Shown here: in pieces, positions 1 through 7,998 of the stretch
Layout: every line of letters begins with the position of its first letter
Numbering within the stretch: position 1 is the first letter of the stretch
Assembly (NCBI RefSeq): GCF_001691415.1
Contig: NZ_LRRR01000002.1
Span: 248,001-312,000, forward strand
Direction of reading: 5' to 3'
Source: Pararhodobacter sp. CCB-MM2
GTDB taxonomy: Bacteria; Pseudomonadota; Alphaproteobacteria; Rhodobacterales; Rhodobacteraceae
DNA length: 64,000 nt
Made by a program: the position numbers and the translations under genes
Notes under the pieces: model-generated
What the model saw: the letters and a program-made list of their open reading frames with translations, nothing else
Database searches by the model: none
Told to the model about the DNA's origin: nothing

Positions 1-819
1 GAAGGCGGGGTCTTCGGCCAAAACGCGCGCCAGCCAGCCGGAGATCGCCGGCGCCACCGCCACCGACCAGGGCGCGATGTCGCGCACCGAACTGGTGATG
101 CCCACGGCCAGCGAGAGTTTCAGATGATCGCCGCCGGCGCTCACCGGCGCCAGCGTGCGCAAGGATTGCGTGGCGCGCAGCGGTGGCCCGCCTTCGCCCA
201 GCAAATGCAGGCGCCCCGCCGCTTGCCAAGCCGTGATCACCCGATCGCCGGCCAGATGCCGCCATTGCCAGGGATGCACCGGCATCAGTGTCAGGCCGGG
301 CAGCGCCGTCATCCCGGTGCCCTCGGCCATCGGGGTCCCTGTGGCGGTAACCAGCGCGGGATCGACGGCAAGCCAGAGGGCGCGGAAACTCTGTCCGGCT
401 TCCGGCCCGTAGGCGGCGTTGTCACGCTCGGAAAAGCCGATGCGGGACTTGAAGCAGGGGTGGTAGGGATGCCCCTCGATCAGCGCGGCGTCGAGCTCGG
501 CGCCCCGCAACGACAGGCGGTCGCGGCGAGGCGGACCGGCGGCGCGCAGGAAATGCGCGGTGCGCTCCAGCGCCTTGCCCAGCAGCGTGGTCTCATGCCC
601 GGCGGCGGCGAGGGCGCTCACCACCTCGGGCAGGTTGAGGGGCTGGCCGTCCGCACCGACGGGCGCGCCCAGAAGCCGCACCCGACCGAAGCCGCCGAGG
701 CGATGCGGTGCGCGGATGGCGAGGCCCGCCACATTCCAGCCGCCGGGCGCGGGGGTGATCAGCCCCTCGGTCGCCAGCGCTTCGATCAGCTGGCGCAGGA
801 CGCGGGCTTCAGGCGACAT
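1..819 (-). CDS. IucA/IucC family siderophore synthetase (partial, 3' end outside window)
   Basis: The first 273 codons of an NRPS-independent siderophore (NIS) synthetase read on the minus strand and run off the left edge. The ATG at 819 gives MSPEARVLRQLIEAL. Family signatures visible are the EGHPYHPCFKSRIGF block, the LMPVHPWQW block and the TQSLRTL segment, all in the expected order. Enzymes of this family use ATP to condense a citrate- or dicarboxylate-type carboxylate with an amine or alcohol. The start overlaps the stop of the preceding NIS gene by 11 nt, so the two are translationally coupled and probably act on the same molecule. Substrate and final siderophore cannot be told from this fragment. 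Confidence 0.88.
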   Translation of the reverse strand, partial: MSPEARVLRQLIEALATEGLITPAPGGWNVAGLAIRAPHRLGGFGRVRLLGAPVGADGQPLNLPEVVSALAAAGHETTLLGKALERTAHFLRAAGPPRRDRLSLRGAELDAALIEGHPYHPCFKSRIGFSERDNAAYGPEAGQSFRALWLAVDPALVTATGTPMAEGTGMTALPGLTLMPVHPWQWRHLAGDRVITAWQAAGRLHLLGEGGPPLRATQSLRTLAPVSAGGDHLKLSLAVGITSSVRDIAPWSVAVAPAISGWLARVLAEDPAF

Positions 820-2440
820 CGCTCAACCTCCGCGCCCGCATCCGCTCGGGCAGGGGGTTATGGACCTGGATGGCGGGCGGCGTCTCTCCCGGCAGCAGCA
901 GCTCGTCGACCCCGCCCAGCTGGGTCAGAAGATTGCCCTTGGCCGGCAGGACGCGATCCCTGAGCCAAGCCGCCGCCAATTGCCCGCCGGCACCCGGCAG
1001 CTCAGCGGCCAGAGCGGCCAGCCGCTCGGCGAGCGCGGACATGGCGCAGGCCTCGGGCAGCAAGCCATCGCGGTCCAAACGGTGGATCAGCCCGAAGACT
1101 TGATTGACGAGCAGGGTATAGGCCAGCGCTGCCTCGGCTTCGGCGCGGGGATAGGTCAACTGGGGAATGGCGCGCAGCGCGGGCGACGCCCGGTCCTCGA
1201 CGACGTAGAAGCCCTGATTGTCACGCAGGTCGGCGCGGACCGGCAGACCGTCTTTCAGCGCCAGCAACACGTTTTGCTGATGCGCCTCGAAGGCGATTCC
1301 GGTCGCATCATAGAGCCGCAGCAAAGGGGCCAGCGCGACATCGAGATAGGCATCGAACCAGCGGCGAGCCTCCTGCCCGGTCAAGAGCCGCGCTAGCAGG
1401 GTTGGCCGCGTGCCGACGCCCGGCGCGGCCAGAGCGGCAAGCTGCACCACGGCGCCGCCACGCGGGCTGCGATAAGGATTGTCGCGCAGGATCACCTCGA
1501 AGCCGCTCTCGGCCTGACCGGGCAGCCGAAGTGTGGCCCAGCCCGGATCGGTGACAAAGCCGAGCGCGCCGAAGCGACCGGAGAGACTGGCCAGATGCTG
1601 CGCCATAGCGACGCCGGCCAGCAGCTCGTGGCGCTTGTTCAGCCGTTCGGAATTGGTGATGACCACCGGCAACGAGACCTTGACCATGAAGGGGCTCTCC
1701 GGACACCAAAGTGTGCGCACCGATGACGTGGCATGCCAGATCGGCCCCCGCGGCCCCAGATCGCGGATCGCGCCGCTGGCCAGCAGCGCCTGCACCTCGG
1801 GCCGGCGTTGCAGGCGGTCCCAGCTCAGCGGATGGACCGGAAGCAGTCCGGGACCGAAGGCCGGCAGATCGGCGGGGGCGGCGGTGCCGCCGGTCTCCAG
1901 CAGATCCGACTGCACCTTAAGCGCGGTCAATTGCGTGCCGCCGCGCCAGTCGGGGGTTAGGCGGCGTTCCTCGGCCTCGGAAATCCCGCCCAGATACTTG
2001 GGAGCCGGATGCATCCAATGGCCGAAGATCAGCGCCTGTTCGCCGGCCAGAAAATCCAAGGGATCGGCAGGCTCGTGCAAGCGCGCAGCGACGATCCGGG
2101 TGATGCGCGCGCGGCTGGCGCGGATGCGGCGCGCCAACTCCGGGCCGGTCATTGGATGATCGGTGCAAAGCTGGTCGGTCAGCAGGGCAAGGGCCGGCCC
2201 GGGGCTGATGGGATGCACGCCACGGTCATCCTGATGGGACAAGGCCGCGATGGGTGGCAGGCCCGAGGCGAGAGGGCGCGTCATGGAGGCCTCGAGCCAT
2301 CCCCCGGCCACAGGAAACCGCCAGATAGGCGCCTTTGGCGGCACGGCGGCCAGCTCCCGGGCGAGGCAGATCATCAAGGCCGAGAGACTGGCCCAATCGG
2401 CGATCTCGGCGGCGCTTTCCGACCGGTGATGCAGGCTCAT
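809..2440 (-). CDS. IucA/IucC family siderophore synthetase
   Basis: A complete NIS synthetase of about 543 residues, slightly shorter than the usual 580-620. Motifs in order are HPAPKYLGG (the GHP-x-HP-type N-terminal block), LLPVHPLSWDRL, ATSSVRTLW, and the C-terminal IAFEAHQQN block conserved in the IucA/IucC fold, then RDNQGF. The chosen start is the ATG at 2440 (MSLHHRSE), which has AGGG seven bases upstream; an in-frame ATG at 2473 would add 11 residues but lacks a Shine-Dalgarno. It is the first gene of a two-gene (or longer) operon with the partial synthetase that follows. Two tandem NIS synthetases are the arrangement of aerobactin-, petrobactin- and rhizobactin-type clusters, but the product is not predictable here. 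Confidence 0.88.
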   Translation of the reverse strand: MSLHHRSESAAEIADWASLSALMICLARELAAVPPKAPIWRFPVAGGWLEASMTRPLASGLPPIAALSHQDDRGVHPISPGPALALLTDQLCTDHPMTGPELARRIRASRARITRIVAARLHEPADPLDFLAGEQALIFGHWMHPAPKYLGGISEAEERRLTPDWRGGTQLTALKVQSDLLETGGTAAPADLPAFGPGLLPVHPLSWDRLQRRPEVQALLASGAIRDLGPRGPIWHATSSVRTLWCPESPFMVKVSLPVVITNSERLNKRHELLAGVAMAQHLASLSGRFGALGFVTDPGWATLRLPGQAESGFEVILRDNPYRSPRGGAVVQLAALAAPGVGTRPTLLARLLTGQEARRWFDAYLDVALAPLLRLYDATGIAFEAHQQNVLLALKDGLPVRADLRDNQGFYVVEDRASPALRAIPQLTYPRAEAEAALAYTLLVNQVFGLIHRLDRDGLLPEACAMSALAERLAALAAELPGAGGQLAAAWLRDRVLPAKGNLLTQLGGVDELLLPGETPPAIQVHNPLPERMRARRLSDVA

Positions 2441-3164
2441 GTCAGGCCCTGCCCCGGTCCGGGATGCCGGCATGGGCCGTGACGGCGCCGATCAAAGGAT
2501 GGGGGCGGATGGCCGCGCGATGGGGCGCGCGGGGCGTGTGGAATCGGGATGTCTGCCGCATGGAAACCCTGCTGTCTGCAGGCGAAAGGCCGGGCCTGTC
2601 GCTGGTGGGACGAGGCTGGCAGATGCTGGCCGGACCTCGCTACTGCGCGACGGCGAGGCTGTCAATTCCGATTGTTTTAGTCAGCATAATATCGCGCATA
2701 GGTTGAGTGCGAGCAGGCGGCGGGCTGCGTTCAACCGACGCCCGGCGGCCCAGAAGAGAGCGCCAGCATCCGTCACGACCGATGATTGGAGCGCGCCACC
2801 GGCTGCAAGTGCCCGGAGGCTGGCCGCCGAGGGCTGAATGCGGGCGCTGGTGGTCTTAGAAGGCCATCCATTCCGGAAGGCCGCCTTTGTCTCCGAACCG
2901 GTCTCGCAGACATGCAGGCGGACACACCCGTATGTCAGGGTGTACCAAAGCCTCTCAAGGAAGATGCTGTCCATTGCCCGGCAGCGGTTTGTCATGCAAA
3001 TCTGCCGAGAGGGGCAGAAGTAGGCCTCCGTTCGACCGGCAGGTGGTTGCAAGCAAACACCGCGAGGGGGCATGCGCTCGGCCGCCGAAAGCCTGTCGCA
3101 CGCCTTGACCACTCTCGCCCGACGACAAGCCGCGCGTCTTTGATCGTCCCCGTGGGCCAGGCCC
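2441..3164. other. intergenic region without a supportable gene
   Basis: About 720 bp between the siderophore operon (reading away on the minus strand) and the end of the pseudoazurin gene. Short open frames exist on both strands but none has a recognisable domain or a convincing ribosome-binding site. Reading on the minus strand toward the siderophore genes, TTGACA near 2666-2661 followed 17 bases later by TAGCGA is a possible promoter. ACACCC (2924-2929) and GGGTGT (2938-2943) form a small dyad of unknown meaning. No clear Fur or RirA site was recognised by eye. Confidence 0.4.
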
Positions 3165-3587
3165 TTACTCTGCTTCCCTTTGCAAAATCGCATCAAAGCG
3201 TTGCCGCGCGCGGGGCGGGAGGTCATCGGGAAAGACACGCTCCGGCGCCTCGCCGACCTCGATCAACATGACCATGCCCATGCCGTAATGGGGGCTGCAT
3301 TTGATCCCGTAGAGGCCAGGCACGGTGAGGGTGACGGTGTAATCCTCCCCCAAGGGACTACGGAAACTTTCAGCGCCCTCAGGGATCATGCCGTCGATGG
3401 TCGCGGCATTATGGCCGCTTTGAACCGAGAGGAAGCGCACGCTGTCGCCGGGCCGGATGCGCAGGAATTGCGGCTCGTAAATCATCGGGCCGTTCTCGCT
3501 GCGCGTGTACATGCCGACGTCGTGCGTTTCCGCGGCGGCGGGAACGGCGATGCAAAGCATGATGCAAAGGGCGGGCAGGCGGTTCAT
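3165..3587 (-). CDS. pseudoazurin-like type I copper protein
   Basis: A 140-residue secreted blue-copper protein. A signal peptide (MNRLPALCIMLCIAVPAAA) is followed by the pseudoazurin fold: MYTRSENGPMIYEPQFLRIRPGDSV, then SGHN (His59) and the C-terminal copper loop with Cys97, His100 and Met105 in KCSPHYGMGM, the exact Cys-x2-His-x4-Met spacing of pseudoazurins. Family members carry electrons in the periplasm, typically to nitrite or nitrous-oxide reductase. The start codon overlaps the ABC ATPase stop as TGATG, so it belongs to the riboswitch-controlled transporter operon, which is an unusual setting for this protein. No denitrification gene is in view, so its partner is unknown. Confidence 0.9.
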   Translation of the reverse strand: MNRLPALCIMLCIAVPAAAETHDVGMYTRSENGPMIYEPQFLRIRPGDSVRFLSVQSGHNAATIDGMIPEGAESFRSPLGEDYTVTLTVPGLYGIKCSPHYGMGMVMLIEVGEAPERVFPDDLPPRARQRFDAILQREAE

Positions 3588-4357
3588 CAGCAATCCTCCA
3601 GACAGTGGAAACGGAAAAGCAGGGCATTGTCGGCGGGGTCGCGCAGGGACGTGGCGTGGACGCGAAACACGGCGGCCAGCCGTTCGGGCGTCAGCACCTC
3701 GCCGGGCGGACCGCAGGCGACCAGACGGCCCGCGTCCATCACCCCCAACCGGTCGCAGGCCATCGCCTGATTGAGGTCGTGCAGGGCCATGACAACCGTC
3801 ACCGGCAAGCGGCTGATCAGCCGCAACAGGGTCAACTGGTGATGGATGTCGAGGTGGTTGGTCGGCTCGTCCAACATCAGCAATTGCGGGCGCTGCGCGA
3901 GGGCGCGGGCGATGTGCACCCGTTGACGCTCGCCGCCGGACAGGGTGGCCCAGCGGCGGTCCTGCATCCGGGTCATTTCCACGGCGGCGAGAGCCTCGGA
4001 CACGATGGCCGTGTCGTCGGCGCCGAAGGGCTTCAACGCGGACAGCCAGGGGGTGCGGCCAAGCTCGACGGCATCGCGAACGCTCAGCGCCTCGGAAGTG
4101 TCGGCCATCTGTTCGACGAAGGCGATCCGTTGCGCGATGTCGCGGCGGCTGAGATGCGTCAACCGTTGGCCATCCAGAGAAACATGCCCCTCGGCACAGG
4201 GCAGCAGGCCCGACAGCAGGCGCAGAAGACTGGATTTGCCCGACCCGTTGGGGCCGACCACTCCGAAGGTTTCGCCGGGCAGGATGTCGAGGGTGACGCC
4301 GTCGACGATCCTCCTCCCGCCCGCGCTCCAACCGATGTCATGGGCTTGCAGCATCAT
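3587..4357 (-). CDS. btuD: corrinoid/iron-siderophore ABC transporter ATP-binding protein (BtuD/FecE-like)
   Basis: A 256-residue ATPase of the FecE/BtuD class: Walker A GPNGSGKSS near residue 40, signature LSGGERQR near 140, Walker B LLMLDEPTNHLD and the HDLNQA switch region. The ATG at 4357 overlaps the permease stop as ATGA; a second ATG follows immediately, so the start is ambiguous by one codon. It energises import across the inner membrane with the permease and binding protein encoded upstream. Assignment to corrinoids rather than ferric siderophore rests on the cobalamin riboswitch at the head of the operon, not on the ATPase sequence itself. Confidence 0.88.
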   Translation of the reverse strand: MMLQAHDIGWSAGGRRIVDGVTLDILPGETFGVVGPNGSGKSSLLRLLSGLLPCAEGHVSLDGQRLTHLSRRDIAQRIAFVEQMADTSEALSVRDAVELGRTPWLSALKPFGADDTAIVSEALAAVEMTRMQDRRWATLSGGERQRVHIARALAQRPQLLMLDEPTNHLDIHHQLTLLRLISRLPVTVVMALHDLNQAMACDRLGVMDAGRLVACGPPGEVLTPERLAAVFRVHATSLRDPADNALLFRFHCLEDC

Positions 4358-5397
4358 ACGCGCCTCCGATTGCGGATCAGGATCAGGGCAAAGCCCGGTG
4401 CGCCGACCAGCGCGGTGACGACGCCGATGGGGACGACTTGGCCCGGGATCAGCACCCGCGAGGTGATATCGGCACCGATCAGAAACACCGCGCCAGCGAG
4501 GGCCGAGGCCGGCACCAACCGGCCATGGCGCGGACCGACGAGGAACCGCATCGCGTGGGGGATCACCAAGCCCACGAAGCCGATCGAGCCGACGAGGCTG
4601 ACCATGGCCGCCGTCATCAGCGTGGTGGCCCCGATCAGCGCGATCTGCACCCGACGGACGGCGATCCCGAGGGACGCGGCTGAGGAGGTTCCGAAGGCGA
4701 AGGCATCCATCGCCCGGACGAGGCACAGGCAGATGACCAGCCCGCCACCTGCTGCCGGGACGGCCAGCGTCACGTCCGGCCAGCGCACGCCCGAGAGGTT
4801 GCCGAGCAGCCAATACATGATCCCCCGCGCCTGCTCGGCATTGGCGGATTTGGTGATCAGGAACGAGGTCAAGGCGTTGAACAATTGCGAGCCGGCAATG
4901 CCTGCCAGCACCAGTTGCGCCGACCCGCCGCCCGCTGCCCGCGCCAGCAGCACCACCAGCGCGAAGGACAGGGCGGCGCCGGCAAAGGCCCCGGCCGACA
5001 TGCCGATCATCCCCGCGCCAAGCCCCATGACGGTGACCGCGACCGCGCCGGTTCCCGCCCCGGCGGAGACACCCAGCAAGTACGGATCGGCAAGCGCGTT
5101 GCGGACGAGGGCTTGCAGGACCACCCCGGACAGGGCGAGCCCCGCGCCGCAGGCGGCGGCGACAAGGGTCCGGGGCAGGCGGTAGCTCCACAGGATGCCG
5201 GCGTCGATCGGATCGACGCTGTAGCCGGCGCCCCAGAGGTTGTTGGCCAGCACTTTCAGAACCATGACGAAACCGAAGGGGGTTTCGCCAAGGCTCACGC
5301 CGGCCAGAAGGGCCGCGGCGAGAATGAGCGCCCCCGCCACGCTCCAACCGGAAACGGGCCGCAGAACACGGAACGCGGGGGCGATCATCGATCTCAC
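4354..5397 (-). CDS. btuC: FecCD/BtuC-type ABC transporter permease
   Basis: A 347-residue integral membrane protein with about ten hydrophobic segments and the FecCD-family signatures RLPRTLVAAACGAGLALSG and NALADPYLLGVSAGAG, plus GFVGLVIPHAMR before the C-terminal helices. The first codon at 5397 is GTG and overlaps the binding-protein stop as GTGA; an ATG nine bases downstream (5388) is the alternative. It forms the homodimeric translocation channel for the binding protein upstream and ATPase downstream. Substrate inferred as cobalamin or cobinamide from the leader riboswitch. Confidence 0.9.
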   Translation of the reverse strand: MRSMIAPAFRVLRPVSGWSVAGALILAAALLAGVSLGETPFGFVMVLKVLANNLWGAGYSVDPIDAGILWSYRLPRTLVAAACGAGLALSGVVLQALVRNALADPYLLGVSAGAGTGAVAVTVMGLGAGMIGMSAGAFAGAALSFALVVLLARAAGGGSAQLVLAGIAGSQLFNALTSFLITKSANAEQARGIMYWLLGNLSGVRWPDVTLAVPAAGGGLVICLCLVRAMDAFAFGTSSAASLGIAVRRVQIALIGATTLMTAAMVSLVGSIGFVGLVIPHAMRFLVGPRHGRLVPASALAGAVFLIGADITSRVLIPGQVVPIGVVTALVGAPGFALILIRNRRRV

Positions 5398-6407
5398 TCC
5401 AGCGAGAACCCGGCCAGCGCTTCGGCCAAGACCTCGAGCGACGCGATGTTGCGGATCGAAGGATCCATGCCATGCGCATCCAGGATCACAATGCGCCCCT
5501 CGCGCACGGCATCCATCTGGCTGGCGACCGGATCGGTGCGCAGGAACTCCAACTTTTGCGCGACGTCATCGGCGAGGAAGCGGCGGCGCTCCATCCGTGC
5601 AAGCACGATCACCGTCGGATTGGCGCGGGCGATGCTCTCCCAGCTGACGGTCGGCCATTCCTCGTTGCTGTCGACGACATTCTCGAGGCCGAGGGCATTC
5701 ATCATATAGGCCGGCGCGCCGCCCTGACCCGCGACATAGGGGTCGATATCCATCTCGGCCGAGGAGAACCAGAACACCGCCGATGCCCCATCGGGAAGAT
5801 CGAGGGCCGCAGCCGTCTCGATCGCCGCCGCTTCGCGCGACCGCAGGTCACCGACCAGCGCCGCGCCGCGATCGGCGACGTTGAAGATCTGCGACAGCTC
5901 ACTGATCCCCTGATAAATGCTCTCCATCGAGAAATGCTCAAGCCGGGTGCCGTCGACGCCGACGCTATTGTCCTTGCCGACGCAATCGGCGGGCAGGGTG
6001 TAGACCGGGATCCCCAGATCGCCGAATTGCTCGCGCGTGGCGACGATGCCCTGTGGGCCGACATGCCATTCATACTGCACGCTGACCAGATCCGGGCGGG
6101 TGGCGACGACGCTTTCGAAGCTGGGATCGTTATCGGCCAGACGGACGACCGAGGCATTCACCTCGGCAAATTCCGGCAGCACATCGGTGAACCAGACCGA
6201 GGTTCCGAGGACGCGGTCCCCCAAACCAAGCGCGTAGAGGATCTCGGTCGCGGCCTGCCCCACGGCGACCGTGCCCTGCGGCTCGGCCTCGATAACGGTC
6301 TCGACGCCGCAATTTTGCAGCGTCAAAGGGTAGGTGGTGTCGGCATATGCGGGCAAGCCCATGCTCAGGGCCGCCAGAGAGGCGGCAGTCAGCGATTTGG
6401 GGGCCAT
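5394..6407 (-). CDS. btuF: periplasmic substrate-binding protein of the riboswitch-controlled ABC importer (BtuF/FhuD-like)
   Basis: A 337-residue class III periplasmic binding protein with an N-terminal signal peptide ending near AYADTTYPL. The LTLQNCGVETVIEAEPQ start and AVGQAATEILYALGLGDRVLGTS segment are typical of the TroA/BtuF fold; a helix-rich linker around residues 155-200 joins two lobes. The ATG at 6407 is preceded by GGAG. It is the first gene after the cobalamin riboswitch, followed by permease, ATPase and pseudoazurin with overlapping junctions throughout. Similar proteins elsewhere are annotated as iron, B12 or F420-0 binding, so the ligand is inferred from the riboswitch only. 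Confidence 0.85.
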   Translation of the reverse strand: MAPKSLTAASLAALSMGLPAYADTTYPLTLQNCGVETVIEAEPQGTVAVGQAATEILYALGLGDRVLGTSVWFTDVLPEFAEVNASVVRLADNDPSFESVVATRPDLVSVQYEWHVGPQGIVATREQFGDLGIPVYTLPADCVGKDNSVGVDGTRLEHFSMESIYQGISELSQIFNVADRGAALVGDLRSREAAAIETAAALDLPDGASAVFWFSSAEMDIDPYVAGQGGAPAYMMNALGLENVVDSNEEWPTVSWESIARANPTVIVLARMERRRFLADDVAQKLEFLRTDPVASQMDAVREGRIVILDAHGMDPSIRNIASLEVLAEALAGFSLE

Positions 6408-6592
6408 GGGAAATCTCCGATTTCAAAGGCGACCGGAGACAGGGAAGGGGAGCCGAATCCATGGCTGTTCGACGTCTCTGCCCTTGGGGCGGAAACCGCA
6501 GTCCTGGCTGTGACGACCCTGAGGGGCCGCCTTTGGATTCTCGTCATAGGACACCTCCCCGGACACCCCGCCCGGGCCGCGTTACTGTTGGG

Positions 6593-6764
6593 TGTCGGCA
6601 GGTCTCCTGACTGACGGGTCAACGTGTCTTGCGGCCTTCCCATGGTCAATGTGACCACAGTGGCACTTCAGGCTCGACACTCGCCGCCTACAGTTGCGGG
6701 GGCAGTTCCGTTTCGCCGCGTGAACGACGACGGATTCCCTTTTCATTCCAGATGGAAACCGACA
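6593..6764 (-). promoter_or_regulatory. cobalamin (AdoCbl) riboswitch
   Basis: Read on the minus strand, the element has the main landmarks of the class: GAATGAAAAGGGAATCCG, then CCCCCGCAACTGTAGG, CCACTG, GGGAAGGC, and the 3' B12-box region GTCAGTCAGGAGACCTGCC. Its ends pair as P1 (TGTCGG at the 5' end with CCGACA at the 3' end, plus-strand 6759-6764 and 6593-6598). It lies about 185 bases upstream of the binding-protein start and should lower expression of the ABC importer and the pseudoazurin when adenosylcobalamin is abundant. Confidence 0.95.
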
Positions 6765-6974
6765 GCCCTTGCATAGGAGAGGCTCAGGCAACGATCAAGC
6801 CGGTTCTCTCTATGGAAGGTCTGCACCCGGATCATCGCGCTGCAGGATAGCCCTGAGGTCATCACCCGATCACCCCGTTCCGGCCCCTTTGCGCACTGCA
6901 TTTTCGTGCCGCGAAAGGGCAGGTATCCCGCGCGGATGAGCATGCGCGATAATTCGCCGCATCAAGGCCATGCG
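6765..6974. other. spacer between IclR gene end and riboswitch
   Basis: About 210 bp with no supportable gene. It must hold the promoter for the riboswitch-controlled operon on the minus strand; no clear -35/-10 pair could be chosen by eye. Confidence 0.4.
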
Positions 6975-7772
6975 TTATCGCCCGGTCGCGCGAACCGCCC
7001 CGGCCACGGGTGCATTGACGCGCAATCCTGCGTCGATCAGCGCCCGTTTCTCTGCCTCGCCGCTGGTCTCGCCGAGATTGTCGATGGTGGTCATCACGGC
7101 GACAATCTCGCCCTGCGCATCGAAGACCGGGACGGCCTGTCCGCGAATGTCGCGCAGCAGGTGGCTACGCATCTCGCACCAACCGTCGGTGCGGATCCGG
7201 TGCAGGCACTCACTCTTTGAGACGGTGCCGCGAAAGCCATCGGGCTGCAGGGAGCGCGCCGCTTCAATCCTGGCCGCGGGCAGCCATGCCTGGAACACCA
7301 AGCCGCAAGCGGAATTGTCGATCGGCAGGATGTCCCCCAGACCGAGCGAGCTAATCGAGAACTGCGCGCTGCGATACCACCGGACCAAAGTGGGGCCCCG
7401 GTCCGTCCAGATCGCCACGCCCCCCGAGGCCGCGACCTCGGCGGTCAAGGCCTTCATCGCCTCGGCCGCGCGGTCGATCGGGTCGATGCGGCGCAGGGCC
7501 GCGATCCCGATCATCAGCGCGGTCGGGCCAAGATCGTATTGCCCACTCGCCGGATCCTGTTGAGCCAACCCTTCGGCCACGAGGCTTTGAAGATAGCGAT
7601 GGGCGGTCGACGATCCGCTGCCGCTGCGTCGCGCCACCTCGCCCAACGAGAGCGGCCCGCCGGCATCGGCCAGAGTGGTCAGGAAACGCATCGCGACCGA
7701 AACGGATTGAACCGTGGCCCCCCGACGCGGCGCGGATACATCCGCGGGTTCGGCCTCGTCCTGGCTGGGCAC
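6975..7772 (-). CDS. IclR family transcriptional regulator
   Basis: A 265-residue IclR protein: winged helix-turn-helix in the first 80 residues (VQSVSVAMRFLTTLADAGGPLSLGEVARRSG, then SSTAHRYLQSLVAEGL) followed by the ligand-binding GAF-like domain (SSLGLGDILPIDNSACGLVF, VPVFDAQGEIVAVMTTIDN). The GTG start at 7772 is chosen because AGGAG lies seven bases upstream; longer in-frame starts would run into the divergent TonB gene. It is divergent from the TonB-dependent receptor across a spacer containing palindromes, so it probably controls that receptor and itself. The effector is unknown; IclR control of a TonB receptor is uncommon. Confidence 0.9.
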   Translation of the reverse strand: MPSQDEAEPADVSAPRRGATVQSVSVAMRFLTTLADAGGPLSLGEVARRSGSGSSTAHRYLQSLVAEGLAQQDPASGQYDLGPTALMIGIAALRRIDPIDRAAEAMKALTAEVAASGGVAIWTDRGPTLVRWYRSAQFSISSLGLGDILPIDNSACGLVFQAWLPAARIEAARSLQPDGFRGTVSKSECLHRIRTDGWCEMRSHLLRDIRGQAVPVFDAQGEIVAVMTTIDNLGETSGEAEKRALIDAGLRVNAPVAGAVRATGR

Positions 7773-7894
7773 GGTGTCTCCTGAAATGGCTCTGCCTCGG
7801 TTGCTGAGGCCAGTGTAGTCGGGGGCCCCGCGGGTCGCAATGGCAGGGGGGTGATGCAGCTTGGTCACGCCGGTCGCCCCTGTTGCGGGCGAAT

Positions 7895-7927
7895 ATTGCC
7901 ATGCGGGACGCATTCTGCAATGAGGAA
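7895..7927. promoter_or_regulatory. probable IclR operator in divergent spacer
   Basis: The spacer between the IclR regulator and the TonB receptor contains the perfect dyad ATGCG-GGA-CGCAT (7901-7913), nested within ATTGC...GCAAT, directly followed by TTCTGCAATGAGGAA, which resembles the TTCCGCA-TGCGGAA type of site bound by several IclR proteins. Position and symmetry fit autoregulation plus control of the receptor. Site assignment is by eye only. Confidence 0.4.
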
Positions 7928-7998
7928 CGCGCAGGATCAGCCGATCCGACTCTCCACGACAGCCAGCGCCGCAGCCAGTCGTCCAACCGAGATGGACC

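Noticed and set aside
2681..3238. 185-codon minus-strand frame in the first intergenic region
   Set aside because: No ribosome-binding site, no domain, Arg/Ala-rich composition, and it overlaps the end of pseudoazurin.
3165..4331. Apparent fusion of an arginine-rich N terminus with pseudoazurin
   Set aside because: The N-terminal part is another frame of the ABC ATPase gene. Pseudoazurin has its own signal peptide and start at 3587.
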